Under the pieces are notes generated by a model, which had not been told where the DNA came from, made no database searches, and saw only the letters and a program-made list of their open reading frames with translations. A DNA stretch of 64,000 nucleotides from Thalassospiraceae bacterium LMO-SO8 (GTDB lineage Bacteria > Pseudomonadota > Alphaproteobacteria > Rhodospirillales > Casp-alpha2): positions 2,374,001 through 2,438,000 of the forward strand of contig CP134226.1 of NCBI GenBank assembly GCA_031655335.1, written 5' to 3'. Position numbers and translations under genes: made by a program. Positions 17,918 through 27,157 of the stretch are shown piece by piece. Positions within the stretch are counted from its first letter, which is position 1. Each line of letters opens with the position of its first letter.

Positions 17918-19333
17918 ATGACGACACCACGGGCAACGGCGGCGACGCAGCCGTCAGGCGCGGTCGATGCGGGCCTGCTCGATCTGCTGGCGCAGATCGT
18001 CGGCGCGGAGAACCTGTCCACCGCCGCCGCCGTGCGCGAACAGCATGGCCGCGACGAATCCTATCATCCCTCGGCCCCGCCCGACGCCGTCGTCTATTGC
18101 ACGGAAACGGACCAGGTCGCGGCCGTGGTCCGGGCCTGCGCCGAACGCGGCGTGCCGGTCATTCCCTTCGGCACGGGCACCTCGCTGGAAGGCCATGTCG
18201 CGGCCTTGTCCGGCGGTATCTGCATCGATCTGTCGCGCATGGACAAAATCCTCACCGTCAATGCCGAGGACATGGACGTCACGGTCCAGGCCGGCGTGCG
18301 CCGCAAGGCCCTCAACGACTATCTGCGCGACACGGGTCTGTTCTTTCCCATCGATCCGGGGGCCGATGCGTCGCTTGGCGGCATGACCGCGACACGGGCC
18401 AGCGGCACGAATGCCGTCAGGTATGGCACCATGCGGGAAAACGTTCTCAGCCTGACCGTGGTCATGGCCGACGGGCGGGTGATCCGCACGGCACGCCGGG
18501 CGCGCAAGTCGTCGGCGGGATACGACCTGACGCGCCTGTTCGTGGGCTCGGAAGGGACGCTTGGCGTGATTACCGAAGTGACCTTGCGCCTTTACGGCAT
18601 TCCGGAAGCCGTGGTGGCCGCCGTCTGTCCGTTCCCCGACCTGGAAAGCGCCGTGAACACGGTGATCCTGACGATCCAGTCCGGCATCCCCGTGGCCCGC
18701 ATCGAACTTCTGGACGAAGCGCAGATGGATGCGGTGAACAAATATTCCAAGCTCGATTACGCGGTGAAGCCGACCCTGTTCTTCGAATTCCACGGCAGTG
18801 ATGCCGGGGTGCGCGAACAGGTCGAAAACGTGAAGGCCATCGCCGCCGACTTCGGCGCCGACGATTTCCAGTGGGCGACCAAGGCAGAGGACCGCAACAA
18901 GCTGTGGCAGGCCCGCCACGACGCCTATTATGCGGCCATCGCGCTGCGTCCCGGCTGCCGGGGCATCGCCACCGACGTCTGCGTGCCGATTTCGAAACTG
19001 GCGGAATGCATCCTGGAAACCCGCAAGGATATCGACGCGTCGGGCCTGTGCGCGCCCATCGTCGGCCATGTCGGCGACGGCAATTTCCACATCGTGTTCG
19101 TGGTCGACCCGGACAACGCGGACGAGATGGCCCGCGCCGAATCGGTCAACGAACGCATGGTCATGCGCGCCATCGCCATGGACGGCACCTGCACGGGCGA
19201 ACACGGCGTCGGCTACGGCAAGATCGACTTCCTGACCGCCGAACACGGCGAGGCCCTGGTCGCCATGCGCGCCGTCAAACAGGCCCTCGACCCCCAGAAC
19301 ATCATGAACCCGGGCAAGATCGTCCGCGTTTAG
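17918..19333 (+). CDS. FAD-binding oxidase, D-lactate dehydrogenase (cytochrome) type
   Basis: This 471-residue protein is a second VAO-family flavoprotein, homologous to GlcD but distinct. It has the PCMH FAD motif IPFGTGTSLEGHV, then GADASLGGMTATRASGTNAVRYG, and ends with GEHGVGYGKIDFL and IMNPGKIV. The FGTGTSLEGH and DPGADASLGGM signatures are those of mitochondrial-type D-lactate dehydrogenase (LDHD), which oxidises D-lactate and related 2-hydroxyacids. It starts one base after the TPR gene stop. Its presence next to glcDEF and glycerate kinase suggests it handles another 2-hydroxyacid in the same route, for example D-lactate or D-glycerate. That choice is inference. Confidence 0.88.
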   Translation: MTTPRATAATQPSGAVDAGLLDLLAQIVGAENLSTAAAVREQHGRDESYHPSAPPDAVVYCTETDQVAAVVRACAERGVPVIPFGTGTSLEGHVAALSGGICIDLSRMDKILTVNAEDMDVTVQAGVRRKALNDYLRDTGLFFPIDPGADASLGGMTATRASGTNAVRYGTMRENVLSLTVVMADGRVIRTARRARKSSAGYDLTRLFVGSEGTLGVITEVTLRLYGIPEAVVAAVCPFPDLESAVNTVILTIQSGIPVARIELLDEAQMDAVNKYSKLDYAVKPTLFFEFHGSDAGVREQVENVKAIAADFGADDFQWATKAEDRNKLWQARHDAYYAAIALRPGCRGIATDVCVPISKLAECILETRKDIDASGLCAPIVGHVGDGNFHIVFVVDPDNADEMARAESVNERMVMRAIAMDGTCTGEHGVGYGKIDFLTAEHGEALVAMRAVKQALDPQNIMNPGKIVRV

Positions 19334-19433
19334 GCCCTGGATTTCCCCGCGATGTGGAAAAACCCGGATTGCGGGGCCCCGGGCCTTGGCTTTCGCCCCA
19401 GGGTGACGTAACCAGGACCATTATTGGGAGGCT

Positions 19434-20705
19434 ATGATCTTGGACCCGGAAACCCTGCTTCGCGACATGTTCGCCGCCGCCGTTGCGGCGGCCCAACCTG
19501 AAAAGCGCATCCCTCATTTCCTGCCGGAGCCGCCCAAGGGCGGGCGCACCTTGGTGATCGGGGCGGGTAAGGCCTCGGCCGCCATGGCCCGGGCGTTCGA
19601 GGACCATTGGCCGGGTGACCTGTCGGGCCTGATCGTCACCCGCTACGGCTATGACGTGCCCTGCAAGCGCATCGAAACGGTCGAGGCCGCCCATCCCGTG
19701 CCCGATGCCGCGGGCGAGGCGGCGGCCCGGCGCATGTTGGACATGGTCAAGGGACTTAAGGAAGAAGACCTGGTGGTCTGCCTGATTTCCGGCGGCGGCT
19801 CGGCGTTGCTGTCCGCCCCGGGCGCCGGTCTGACCTTGGCCGACAAGCAGGCCGTGAACCGCGAACTGCTGCGCTGCGGCGCCACGATCCACGAGATGAA
19901 CTGCCTGCGCAAACACCTGTCCGCGGTGAAGGGCGGCCGTCTCGCCGCCGCCGCCGCGCCGGCCCGCATCGTCAACCTGCTGATTTCCGACGTGCCGGGG
20001 GATGACCCGGCGGTCATCGCCTCGGGTCCGACGGTGCCGGACCCGACCACCTTCGACGACGCGCGGGCCATCGTCGCCAAATACGGCATCAAGCTGCCGG
20101 CGGCGGTTCAGGCCCTGCTGGACGCGGGGGCGGAGGAAACGCCCAAGCCCGATGATCCTATCTTCAAGCGGGTGGAAACCCATCTGATCGCCCTGCCGCA
20201 GGCCAGTTTGGAAGCCGCCGCCGAGATCGCCCGCGTCGCCGGCGTGACGCCGATCATCCTGGGCGACGCATTGGAAGGCGAGGCGCGGGACCTGGGCGTC
20301 GCGCACGCGCAGCTTGCCCGCGATACCTTGGCGGGCAAGGGGCCCGCACAGGGGCCTTGCGTGCTGTTGTCGGGCGGCGAGACCACGGTGACCATCCGCG
20401 GCGACGGCGGGCGCGGCGGGCGCAACACGGAATACCTGCTGGGCATGGCGGTGGCGCTCGACGGGGCGGACCATATCCACGCCATCGCCTGCGATACCGA
20501 CGGGGTGGACGGTTCGGAAGACAACGCGGGCGCGGTGATCGGCCCGGACAGTCTGGCCCGGGCCACGGCGGCGGGCCTGGATGCGCGGGTATTGCTCGAC
20601 ACCAACGACGCCTATGGGTTTTTCCAGGGGATCGGCGACCTTGTCGAATGCGGGCCGACCTTGACCAACGTCAATGACTTCCGGGCGGTATTGGTGCTGC
20701 CCTAG
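19434..20705 (+). CDS. gckA: Glycerate 2-kinase (DUF4147 plus MOFRL)
   Basis: A 423-residue protein with the DUF4147 N-terminal domain (VIGAGKASAAMARAF; LISGGGSALLSAPG; LRKHLSAVKGGRLA) and a C-terminal MOFRL domain (LLSGGETTVTIRGDGGRGGRNTEYLLGMAVAL). Members phosphorylate D-glycerate to 2-phosphoglycerate, linking the gcl pathway to lower glycolysis; older annotations call it hydroxypyruvate reductase TtuD. GGGAGG at 19426-19431 is only 2 bases from the ATG at 19434, which is too close. A TTG at 19440 has 8-base spacing and may be the true start. It is the last gene of the cluster. Confidence 0.9.
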   Translation: MILDPETLLRDMFAAAVAAAQPEKRIPHFLPEPPKGGRTLVIGAGKASAAMARAFEDHWPGDLSGLIVTRYGYDVPCKRIETVEAAHPVPDAAGEAAARRMLDMVKGLKEEDLVVCLISGGGSALLSAPGAGLTLADKQAVNRELLRCGATIHEMNCLRKHLSAVKGGRLAAAAAPARIVNLLISDVPGDDPAVIASGPTVPDPTTFDDARAIVAKYGIKLPAAVQALLDAGAEETPKPDDPIFKRVETHLIALPQASLEAAAEIARVAGVTPIILGDALEGEARDLGVAHAQLARDTLAGKGPAQGPCVLLSGGETTVTIRGDGGRGGRNTEYLLGMAVALDGADHIHAIACDTDGVDGSEDNAGAVIGPDSLARATAAGLDARVLLDTNDAYGFFQGIGDLVECGPTLTNVNDFRAVLVLP

Positions 20706-20777
20706 ACATCGCCGGTTCCACCGTTCGAAACGTTCGGGGGCGGCGTCGGCACGAACAAGGCAGGCGAGACGCCCCCG

Positions 20778-23501
20778 ATGAATAACGGCCCCCTTCCGAC
20801 GCCCCAGGCTTGGCACACCTTGTCTTGGAACGCGGTTGCCCGCGCGTTGGACAGCGATCCTGAAACCGGGCTGAGTGACCGTGAGGCGGCCGAGCGCCTG
20901 CGCCGTTACGGATCGAACGACCTGCCCCGGCCCCGGCCGCCCGGCCTTTTGACGCTGTATCTGCGGCAATTCGTCAATCCGCTGATCTACCTGCTGGCCG
21001 CGGCGGCGGTCGTCTCCGTTGCCATCGGCGAGGCCTCGGACGCGCTGTTCATCTTCGCCGTGCTACAGGTTAACGCCCTGATCGGCACCTATCAGGAATA
21101 CCGCGCGCAAAAAAGCGCGCTCGCCCTCGACAGCCTGATCCGCGACCGGGCAACGGTTCTGCGCGGCGGCGCGGTTCATACGGTGGACGGCCGCGACCTG
21201 GTGCCGGGCGATGTGATCCGCCTGGAATCCGGCAGCCATGTTCCGGCCGACCTGCGTTTGGTGCAGGCCGATGCGCTGTTGGTCGATGAATCACTGCTGA
21301 CCGGCGAATCGCAGGCCGTGGTCAAGGACGCGGCGGCGACCGTGGCGGACCAGGCCATGATCGGCGACCGCGTCACCATGCTGCATGCGGCGACGGTGGT
21401 GGTCAGCGGCCGCGCGCTTGGCATCGTCACCGATACCGGAACGCAGACGGCGCTGGGCCGGATCGCGGAACAACTGGTGGGCCGCGACGCGGCGCCGCCG
21501 CCGCTGGTCGTGCGCCTGGAACGTTTCACCCGCATGTTGGGGATCGTCGTGGTCGTGGCCATCGCGCTTTTGGCCGTGGCGATGGTGCTCAAGGGGGCGC
21601 CGGCGGTCGAAATCTTCCTGGTCGCCGTGGCGCTTGCCGTCGCCGCCCTGCCCGAGGGCCTGCCCGTGGCGATCACCGTGGCGCTGTCCGTCGGCTGCCA
21701 TCGCATGGCCGAGAAAAACGTGATCGTGCGCTCCTTGCCGGCGGTCGAGGGCTTGGGGGCCTGTACCCTGATCGCCAGCGACAAGACGGGCACCATGACC
21801 TGCAACGCCTTGACGGTGAAACGCCTGATGGTGCCGGGCCTGGGTGACTTCCATGTGACCGGCGAGGGTTATAACGACGACGGCGCGGTGACCGCCGCCA
21901 GCGGCGCCATGAGCGACGCCGACTGGCACGGCCTGCGCCGTCTGGCCGAGGCGGCGGCGTTGTGTAACGAGGCCGAACTGGTCCGCCGGGACGGCCATTG
22001 GCATCATCTCGGCGATACCGTGGACGTGGCCTTTCTGGCGCTGGCGGCCAAGGCCGGGCTGACCCGGCCCGGGCTGCTCGCCCGCTTGCCGCAGGAAGCC
22101 GCCATCGCCTACGAGCCGGCGCGGCGTTACGCCGCGTCCTTCCACCGCACGGAGGACGGACTCTGGGCCTATGCCAAAGGAGCGTTCGAGGTCATCTTGC
22201 CGTTTTGCCGGGATGCCGATCGGGACGAACTGACGCGCCAAGCCGAAGCCCTGGCGGCCGAGGGCTTTCGCGTATTGGCCGTGGCCGCGGGCCGGGTGGC
22301 CGCGCCGGTCGACGATTTGGCCGAGGCGGCGGACCTGGAATTCCTTGGCTTCGTCGGCCTGATCGATCCCCTGCGCCCGGAATCCCGGGGCGCGGTGGAT
22401 CGCTGCCGCCGGTCGGGCATCGACGTGCGCATGGTCACCGGCGACCATCCGGCAACGGCGCTTGCGATTGCCCGCGACGTCGGCATCGCGATGGCGGGGG
22501 AGGGGGCCGTGACCGGTCTGGACCTACAGGCCTTGGCGGACGACCCGGCGGCCTTCGCCCGCGCCGTCGCCGAAGCCCCCGTGTTCGCGCGGGTCGATCC
22601 TCTGCAAAAGCTGGAGATCGTCAAGGCGTTGCGGGCCCAGGGGCATTTCGTCGCGGTGACCGGCGACGGCGTGAACGACGCGCCGGCGCTTAACGCCGCC
22701 GACATCGGCGTCGCCATGGGCGCCGGCGGCACGGACGTGGCGCGCGACACGGCGGACCTGATCCTGACCGACGACAACTTCGCGTCCATCGTCAACGGGG
22801 TGGAGCAAGGCCGCATCGCCTACGATAACGTGCGCAAGGTGGTCTATCTGCTGGTCTCGACGGGGGCGGCCGAGGTCGCGCTGTTCTTTTTCGCCTTCCT
22901 GGGCGGGTTGCCGCTGCCGCTTTACGCCGTGCAGTTGCTTTGGCTCAACCTGGTGACCCAGGGCCTGCAGCATACGGCGCTGGCCTTCGAGGGGGCGGAG
23001 CCGGGCCTGCTTGATCGCGCCCCCCGACCGCCGAACCAGCCGGTCTTCGATCGGGTGATGATCTCGGAAACGGTCGTCTCGGGCCTGTTCATGGGCGCGG
23101 TCGGCTATCTGTTCTTTGCCTGGATGCTGGACCAGGGCTGGGCAGAGCATCAGGCGCGCAACGCGCTTTTGCTGTTGCTGGTTCTGTTCGAGAACGCCCA
23201 TGTCTTCAATTGCCGGTCGGAATCGCGGTCCATCTTCCGCGTGCCGCTGTCGGCCAACTGGTTGTTGGTCGGCGCGGTCATCGTCAGCCAGGGCGCCCAT
23301 ATTCTGGCCATGCATCTGCCCGGGTTCAGTTCGGTGCTGCGGGTCGAGGCCGTGGACATCGAAACCTGGCTGCTTGTCGCGGTCATCGCGGCCTCGGTGA
23401 TCCTGACGATGGAGCTGTTCAAAGTCATCCAGAGGATGATCTTCCCGACGCCCGGCGGTGGCGGAAAAATACGGCGAAACGGCAATTTTCCACGAAAATA
23501 G
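20778..23501 (+). CDS. P2A-type cation-transporting ATPase
   Basis: This 907-residue protein has the full P-type layout. The N-terminal cation ATPase domain is followed by an A-domain TGES loop (LLTGESQAV), and the transmembrane PEGL motif is LPEGLPVAITVALS. The phosphorylation site is D335 in ASDKTGTMTC. The hinge motif is MVTGDHPATA and the Mg site is VTGDGVNDAPALNAADIG. C-terminal helices follow the Cation_ATPase_C pattern. Closest visible family is the PacL/SERCA-like Ca2+ or Mn2+ pumps; the ion is not decided from this reading. It has no metal-binding N-terminal domain. The gene appears to be its own unit. Its stop codon lies inside a small hairpin at 23498-23516. Confidence 0.92.
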   Translation: MNNGPLPTPQAWHTLSWNAVARALDSDPETGLSDREAAERLRRYGSNDLPRPRPPGLLTLYLRQFVNPLIYLLAAAAVVSVAIGEASDALFIFAVLQVNALIGTYQEYRAQKSALALDSLIRDRATVLRGGAVHTVDGRDLVPGDVIRLESGSHVPADLRLVQADALLVDESLLTGESQAVVKDAAATVADQAMIGDRVTMLHAATVVVSGRALGIVTDTGTQTALGRIAEQLVGRDAAPPPLVVRLERFTRMLGIVVVVAIALLAVAMVLKGAPAVEIFLVAVALAVAALPEGLPVAITVALSVGCHRMAEKNVIVRSLPAVEGLGACTLIASDKTGTMTCNALTVKRLMVPGLGDFHVTGEGYNDDGAVTAASGAMSDADWHGLRRLAEAAALCNEAELVRRDGHWHHLGDTVDVAFLALAAKAGLTRPGLLARLPQEAAIAYEPARRYAASFHRTEDGLWAYAKGAFEVILPFCRDADRDELTRQAEALAAEGFRVLAVAAGRVAAPVDDLAEAADLEFLGFVGLIDPLRPESRGAVDRCRRSGIDVRMVTGDHPATALAIARDVGIAMAGEGAVTGLDLQALADDPAAFARAVAEAPVFARVDPLQKLEIVKALRAQGHFVAVTGDGVNDAPALNAADIGVAMGAGGTDVARDTADLILTDDNFASIVNGVEQGRIAYDNVRKVVYLLVSTGAAEVALFFFAFLGGLPLPLYAVQLLWLNLVTQGLQHTALAFEGAEPGLLDRAPRPPNQPVFDRVMISETVVSGLFMGAVGYLFFAWMLDQGWAEHQARNALLLLLVLFENAHVFNCRSESRSIFRVPLSANWLLVGAVIVSQGAHILAMHLPGFSSVLRVEAVDIETWLLVAVIAASVILTMELFKVIQRMIFPTPGGGGKIRRNGNFPRK

Positions 23502-23608
23502 GCCCGTTCGGCCTATGGCAATGGTGGATTGTTCGCCCTACACTCTGCACTGAACGGCCCCGCGGGACGGGGTGTGAGTCACCAGCGAACACATATGGGA
23601 TCCGCCCG

Positions 23609-26600
23609 TTGAAGAAAATCGCCATCGGTTTTTCGGTCTTTTTCGCGCTCGTCGTCGGCGTGCTGCTGATCGGCCCAAGCCTGATCGATTGGAACAACTA
23701 TACGGACGATATCGCCGATCAGGTTGAAAAGGTGACCGGGCGTAAGGTCGTCATCGGTGGCCCCGTGTCCGTCCAGGTTCTGCCGCGCCCGCGCCTGCAT
23801 GTCGCCGACGTTCATCTTGCCAATATCGGGGGCTCCACGGATGCCCGCATGGCGTCCTTCGAATCTCTGGAGGTCCGGGTCGCGGCGATGGCGCTGCTGG
23901 GCGGCAAGATGCGGGTCGAAACCGTCAAGCTGGTCCGCCCGACGGTTCTGCTGGAGCGTCTTGCCGATGGTCGCGTGAACTGGGATTTCAGCAAGCCCGT
24001 TCCGGCGAAGGACAGCCGCACCCCCCAACCGACCGCGGCCGATAAACCCACCCCTGACGCCGGCGTCGGAACGGCGGGTTCCGGCATTGCCGTGGATAAT
24101 TTCACGGTCGAGGGCGGGACCATCGTCTACCGCGACCTTCAGCGCGGCCGGGAAGAGGTGATCACCGGGATTGACGCCCGCATCGCCGCCGCCAGCCTGA
24201 ACGGACCTGTGGAAAGCGACGGCGCGCTGACCCTGGCCGGGCACCGTCTCGCCTATTCTCTGAACGTCGCCGAGATCGTCCAGGGCCGCACGATCCCCTT
24301 GGTGTTCAGCCTGAAACTGGGCAGCGACACGGTGATCAAGGTCGATGGCGGCGTCGTGAACGTGCCCGAAAAGCCGAGGTTGCGCGCCAAGGTCACGGGC
24401 AGCGGTTCGAACGTCGCCGAAGCCATCGCGGCGACCGGCGGGTTCGCCGACCTGCCCGTCAATCTGGCGAAACCGTTCACCATTTTGGGAAATCTGGATG
24501 CCAGTGTCGACGGCGGCCGTGTCGAGGGCTTGGAAATCAAGCTCGACAACATGGAGTTCCATGTATCTGCGGATGTCGCGACCGGCGACAAGACCGTGGC
24601 GTCCTTGTCCGTCAAATCGGGCTGGGTCGATCTCGACGCCCTGCTTGCCCCGGCCCCGGCCCCGGCTCCGGTCAAGGCCGACGAGGTCGCCAAGCCGGGC
24701 GACCTGAAGAAGACGGCGACGGCGAAACCCGCGGCTCCGGCGAAGCAGGCCAAGCCAGCGGCGGGCTTTGTCCTGCCGAAGGACATTCAGGCCAACTTGT
24801 CGGTGCAGATCGATTCCCTGGTGCTGCGCGGCAAGCCGCTGGAAGGAGTGAGCCTGAGCGCCGACCTGGCCAATGGCGAATTGACCCTCAACCAGGCGAC
24901 GGCGCAGCTGCCCGGCGACGCCGACGTGGGGCTGTTCGGGTTTCTCAGCGCACGCGACGGCAAGCTCCGGTTCGAGGGCCAGATCGAAACCCGGGCCAAG
25001 GATTTGGGGCCCGTGCTGGCCTGGGCCGTGCCGGGCGTGGCCGTGCCCGACGCCGCGCTCAAGGATTTCAGTTTCAAGACCCCCTTGGTCATTGATGGAA
25101 ATTATGCGCAGTTGACGGGCATCGCCGCCACGGCGGGCGGCACCAAGGTGACGGGGGCGGTGACGTTCGCCATGCAGGCGCGGCCGTCGTTCGGCGCCAA
25201 CCTGGAATTGGACAAGATCAATCTGGATGCCCTGATGGCGCCCGCATCTTCGGCGAAGAGCGGCAGGGACAAGGCCCCCGCCGATACGGCGGTAGGCGGG
25301 AGTGCTCCTGCGACGACCGCTGCCACGGCGCCGGCCGTCGATCTGTTCGCGCCACTGAAGCCCCTGACGACCTTCGACGCCAACGTGAAGCTTGCCATCG
25401 GGTCGGCGGTGGTGCGCGGCCAGACGGCGCGGAATATTACGCTCGACGCGACCCTGGCGCGCGGCGACCTGACATTGCGCGCCTTGAAGATCGGCAATTT
25501 CGCGGGTCTGAGCGCCGGCGTGACCGGCGGGCTTGCCGGGCTCGACGGCATTCCCACGGCCAAGGATCTGAAAATCACCGCCAACACCAAGGATGCAGGG
25601 CCCTTGGCCAAGGCGCTGGCCTTGGATCTGCCGGTGTCGCCGGAAGCCCTGGGGGCGGTGTCCGTCAATGCAACGGTATCGGGCAGCCTGTTGTCGCCAT
25701 CGGTGACCGCCAATCTGGGCGCCATGGGTGGGGCTGTCGGGCTGCGCGGGGCCTTGCCGGTCCTGGCCCTGGCGGGGCAGGACCTGCGGCTGGGCCTGTC
25801 CGTCCAGCATGGCGATCTGGCGGGTCTGCTGCGCCGCTTCGGCGTGGATTATCGGCCCCAAGGCAAGGTCGGCGGGTTCGATCTGACGGCCCAGGTCACG
25901 GGCAATCCAAAATCCATCCGCGTCGACAATATCGCGGGCAAGGTCGGCCCCGTGACGGCGGCGGGCAGCCTGTCCCTCGCCCTCGAGGGCGCCAAACCCA
26001 AGGCGATCGTCAATCTGGCGCTCGGCCCGGTCGACGTCACGCCGTTCCTGCCGGCCAAGCGCGCGGCGAGCCTGCTGGACCGGGGCTGGGGGATCACCCG
26101 CGCCCCGGCCGCCTGGGCCGGGCCGGGCGGCGGCAATCCGCTGCTGTCGGCAGCGGCGGTCAGTTCCCGCTGGTCCAAGGCGCCTATAGATCTTGCAGCC
26201 TTGAACGCCCTCGATGCGGCGGTCACGGTCACGTCGCCCAAGGTGACGGTCGAGGGGGCCGTTCTGGAAAACGCCGACCTGGGGGCCGCCGTCGATGGCG
26301 GTGTGCTGACGGTCGAACGCCTGACCGGCCGGTTGTTCGGCGGCATGCTGACGGCCAAGGCGACGGCCACGGCCGCCGGGCAGATGAGCGCCGCCGGCCA
26401 GATCGCCGGCGCGGACCTGAGCAAGGCGGGCCAAGCCCTGGGCAGCGTCGCGGCGGGCAAGATCAACGCCGATTTCGATATTACGGCCCGGGGCCGGTCG
26501 GAGGCCCAGATCATTTCTTCCCTTGGCGGCAAACTGAACTTTTCCGGCCGCGATCTGGACGCAGAAGCGCTCAGCGGTTCGGCCGAGGCCGGGTTTGGTC

Positions 26601-27136
26601 TGGGCGGCGTGGTGCTGGCGCTCAACCAGTTGGGGGGTGTTCTTGGCGGCCCGAAACAGGGCAAGGGCCTTGCCGACGTGGACGCCGCGTTCACGATCTC
26701 TGGCGGTGTCGCGACGTCGAATCAATTGAAGGCGGTGACCAACGTGGGCGTCGCCAGCGGTTCCGGCAGCGTCGATCTGGCGGCTTGGACGGTCGATATT
26801 TCGGGCGCCATCCAGCCGGCCCCCAATCTGTTGTCGGCGGTGCTGTCGATCACCACGCGCAAGGGCGTGAACGTGCCGTTCACGGTAACCGGGAAGCTGG
26901 ACGCACCGCGCATCAAGGTCGATACGGCGTCGCTCGGGACCGGCGGGGTTCCCGTGCCGGGTCTCGACAAGCTGTTGAAGAAGAAGGGCGTCGGCGACGT
27001 GCTTCAGGGCATCCTGGGCGGCGGCCAACAGCAGCAGCCAGCGCAACCGCAAGCGGAGCAACCAGCGACGCAGACCGAGGAAAAGAAGAAGGTCACGCCA
27101 CAGGATTTGCTGCGCGGCATCCTCGGAAAGTTTTAG
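23609..27136 (+). CDS. AsmA-family envelope protein
   Basis: A 1175-residue protein with an N-terminal membrane anchor (IAIGFSVFFALVVGVLLIG), followed at once by the AsmA N-terminal domain (DIADQVEKVTGRKVVIGGPVS). A long repeated beta-rich region follows, and the AsmA C-terminal region is near residues 960-1090 (LSKAGQALGSVAAGKINADFDI). AsmA-like proteins span the periplasm and are linked to phospholipid traffic to the outer membrane. It has two Ala/Pro/Lys linkers (about 350-390 and 550-580) and a Gln/Glu/Lys-rich tail. The start is inferred as TTG at 23609: an ATG nearby (23595) is out of frame. The weak GGGA site fits poor translation. It is followed by a hydrolase gene after 21 bases. Confidence 0.88.
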   Translation: MKKIAIGFSVFFALVVGVLLIGPSLIDWNNYTDDIADQVEKVTGRKVVIGGPVSVQVLPRPRLHVADVHLANIGGSTDARMASFESLEVRVAAMALLGGKMRVETVKLVRPTVLLERLADGRVNWDFSKPVPAKDSRTPQPTAADKPTPDAGVGTAGSGIAVDNFTVEGGTIVYRDLQRGREEVITGIDARIAAASLNGPVESDGALTLAGHRLAYSLNVAEIVQGRTIPLVFSLKLGSDTVIKVDGGVVNVPEKPRLRAKVTGSGSNVAEAIAATGGFADLPVNLAKPFTILGNLDASVDGGRVEGLEIKLDNMEFHVSADVATGDKTVASLSVKSGWVDLDALLAPAPAPAPVKADEVAKPGDLKKTATAKPAAPAKQAKPAAGFVLPKDIQANLSVQIDSLVLRGKPLEGVSLSADLANGELTLNQATAQLPGDADVGLFGFLSARDGKLRFEGQIETRAKDLGPVLAWAVPGVAVPDAALKDFSFKTPLVIDGNYAQLTGIAATAGGTKVTGAVTFAMQARPSFGANLELDKINLDALMAPASSAKSGRDKAPADTAVGGSAPATTAATAPAVDLFAPLKPLTTFDANVKLAIGSAVVRGQTARNITLDATLARGDLTLRALKIGNFAGLSAGVTGGLAGLDGIPTAKDLKITANTKDAGPLAKALALDLPVSPEALGAVSVNATVSGSLLSPSVTANLGAMGGAVGLRGALPVLALAGQDLRLGLSVQHGDLAGLLRRFGVDYRPQGKVGGFDLTAQVTGNPKSIRVDNIAGKVGPVTAAGSLSLALEGAKPKAIVNLALGPVDVTPFLPAKRAASLLDRGWGITRAPAAWAGPGGGNPLLSAAAVSSRWSKAPIDLAALNALDAAVTVTSPKVTVEGAVLENADLGAAVDGGVLTVERLTGRLFGGMLTAKATATAAGQMSAAGQIAGADLSKAGQALGSVAAGKINADFDITARGRSEAQIISSLGGKLNFSGRDLDAEALSGSAEAGFGLGGVVLALNQLGGVLGGPKQGKGLADVDAAFTISGGVATSNQLKAVTNVGVASGSGSVDLAAWTVDISGAIQPAPNLLSAVLSITTRKGVNVPFTVTGKLDAPRIKVDTASLGTGGVPVPGLDKLLKKKGVGDVLQGILGGGQQQQPAQPQAEQPATQTEEKKKVTPQDLLRGILGKF

Positions 27137-27157
27137 TACGATCTTCGGGATAGCGAC

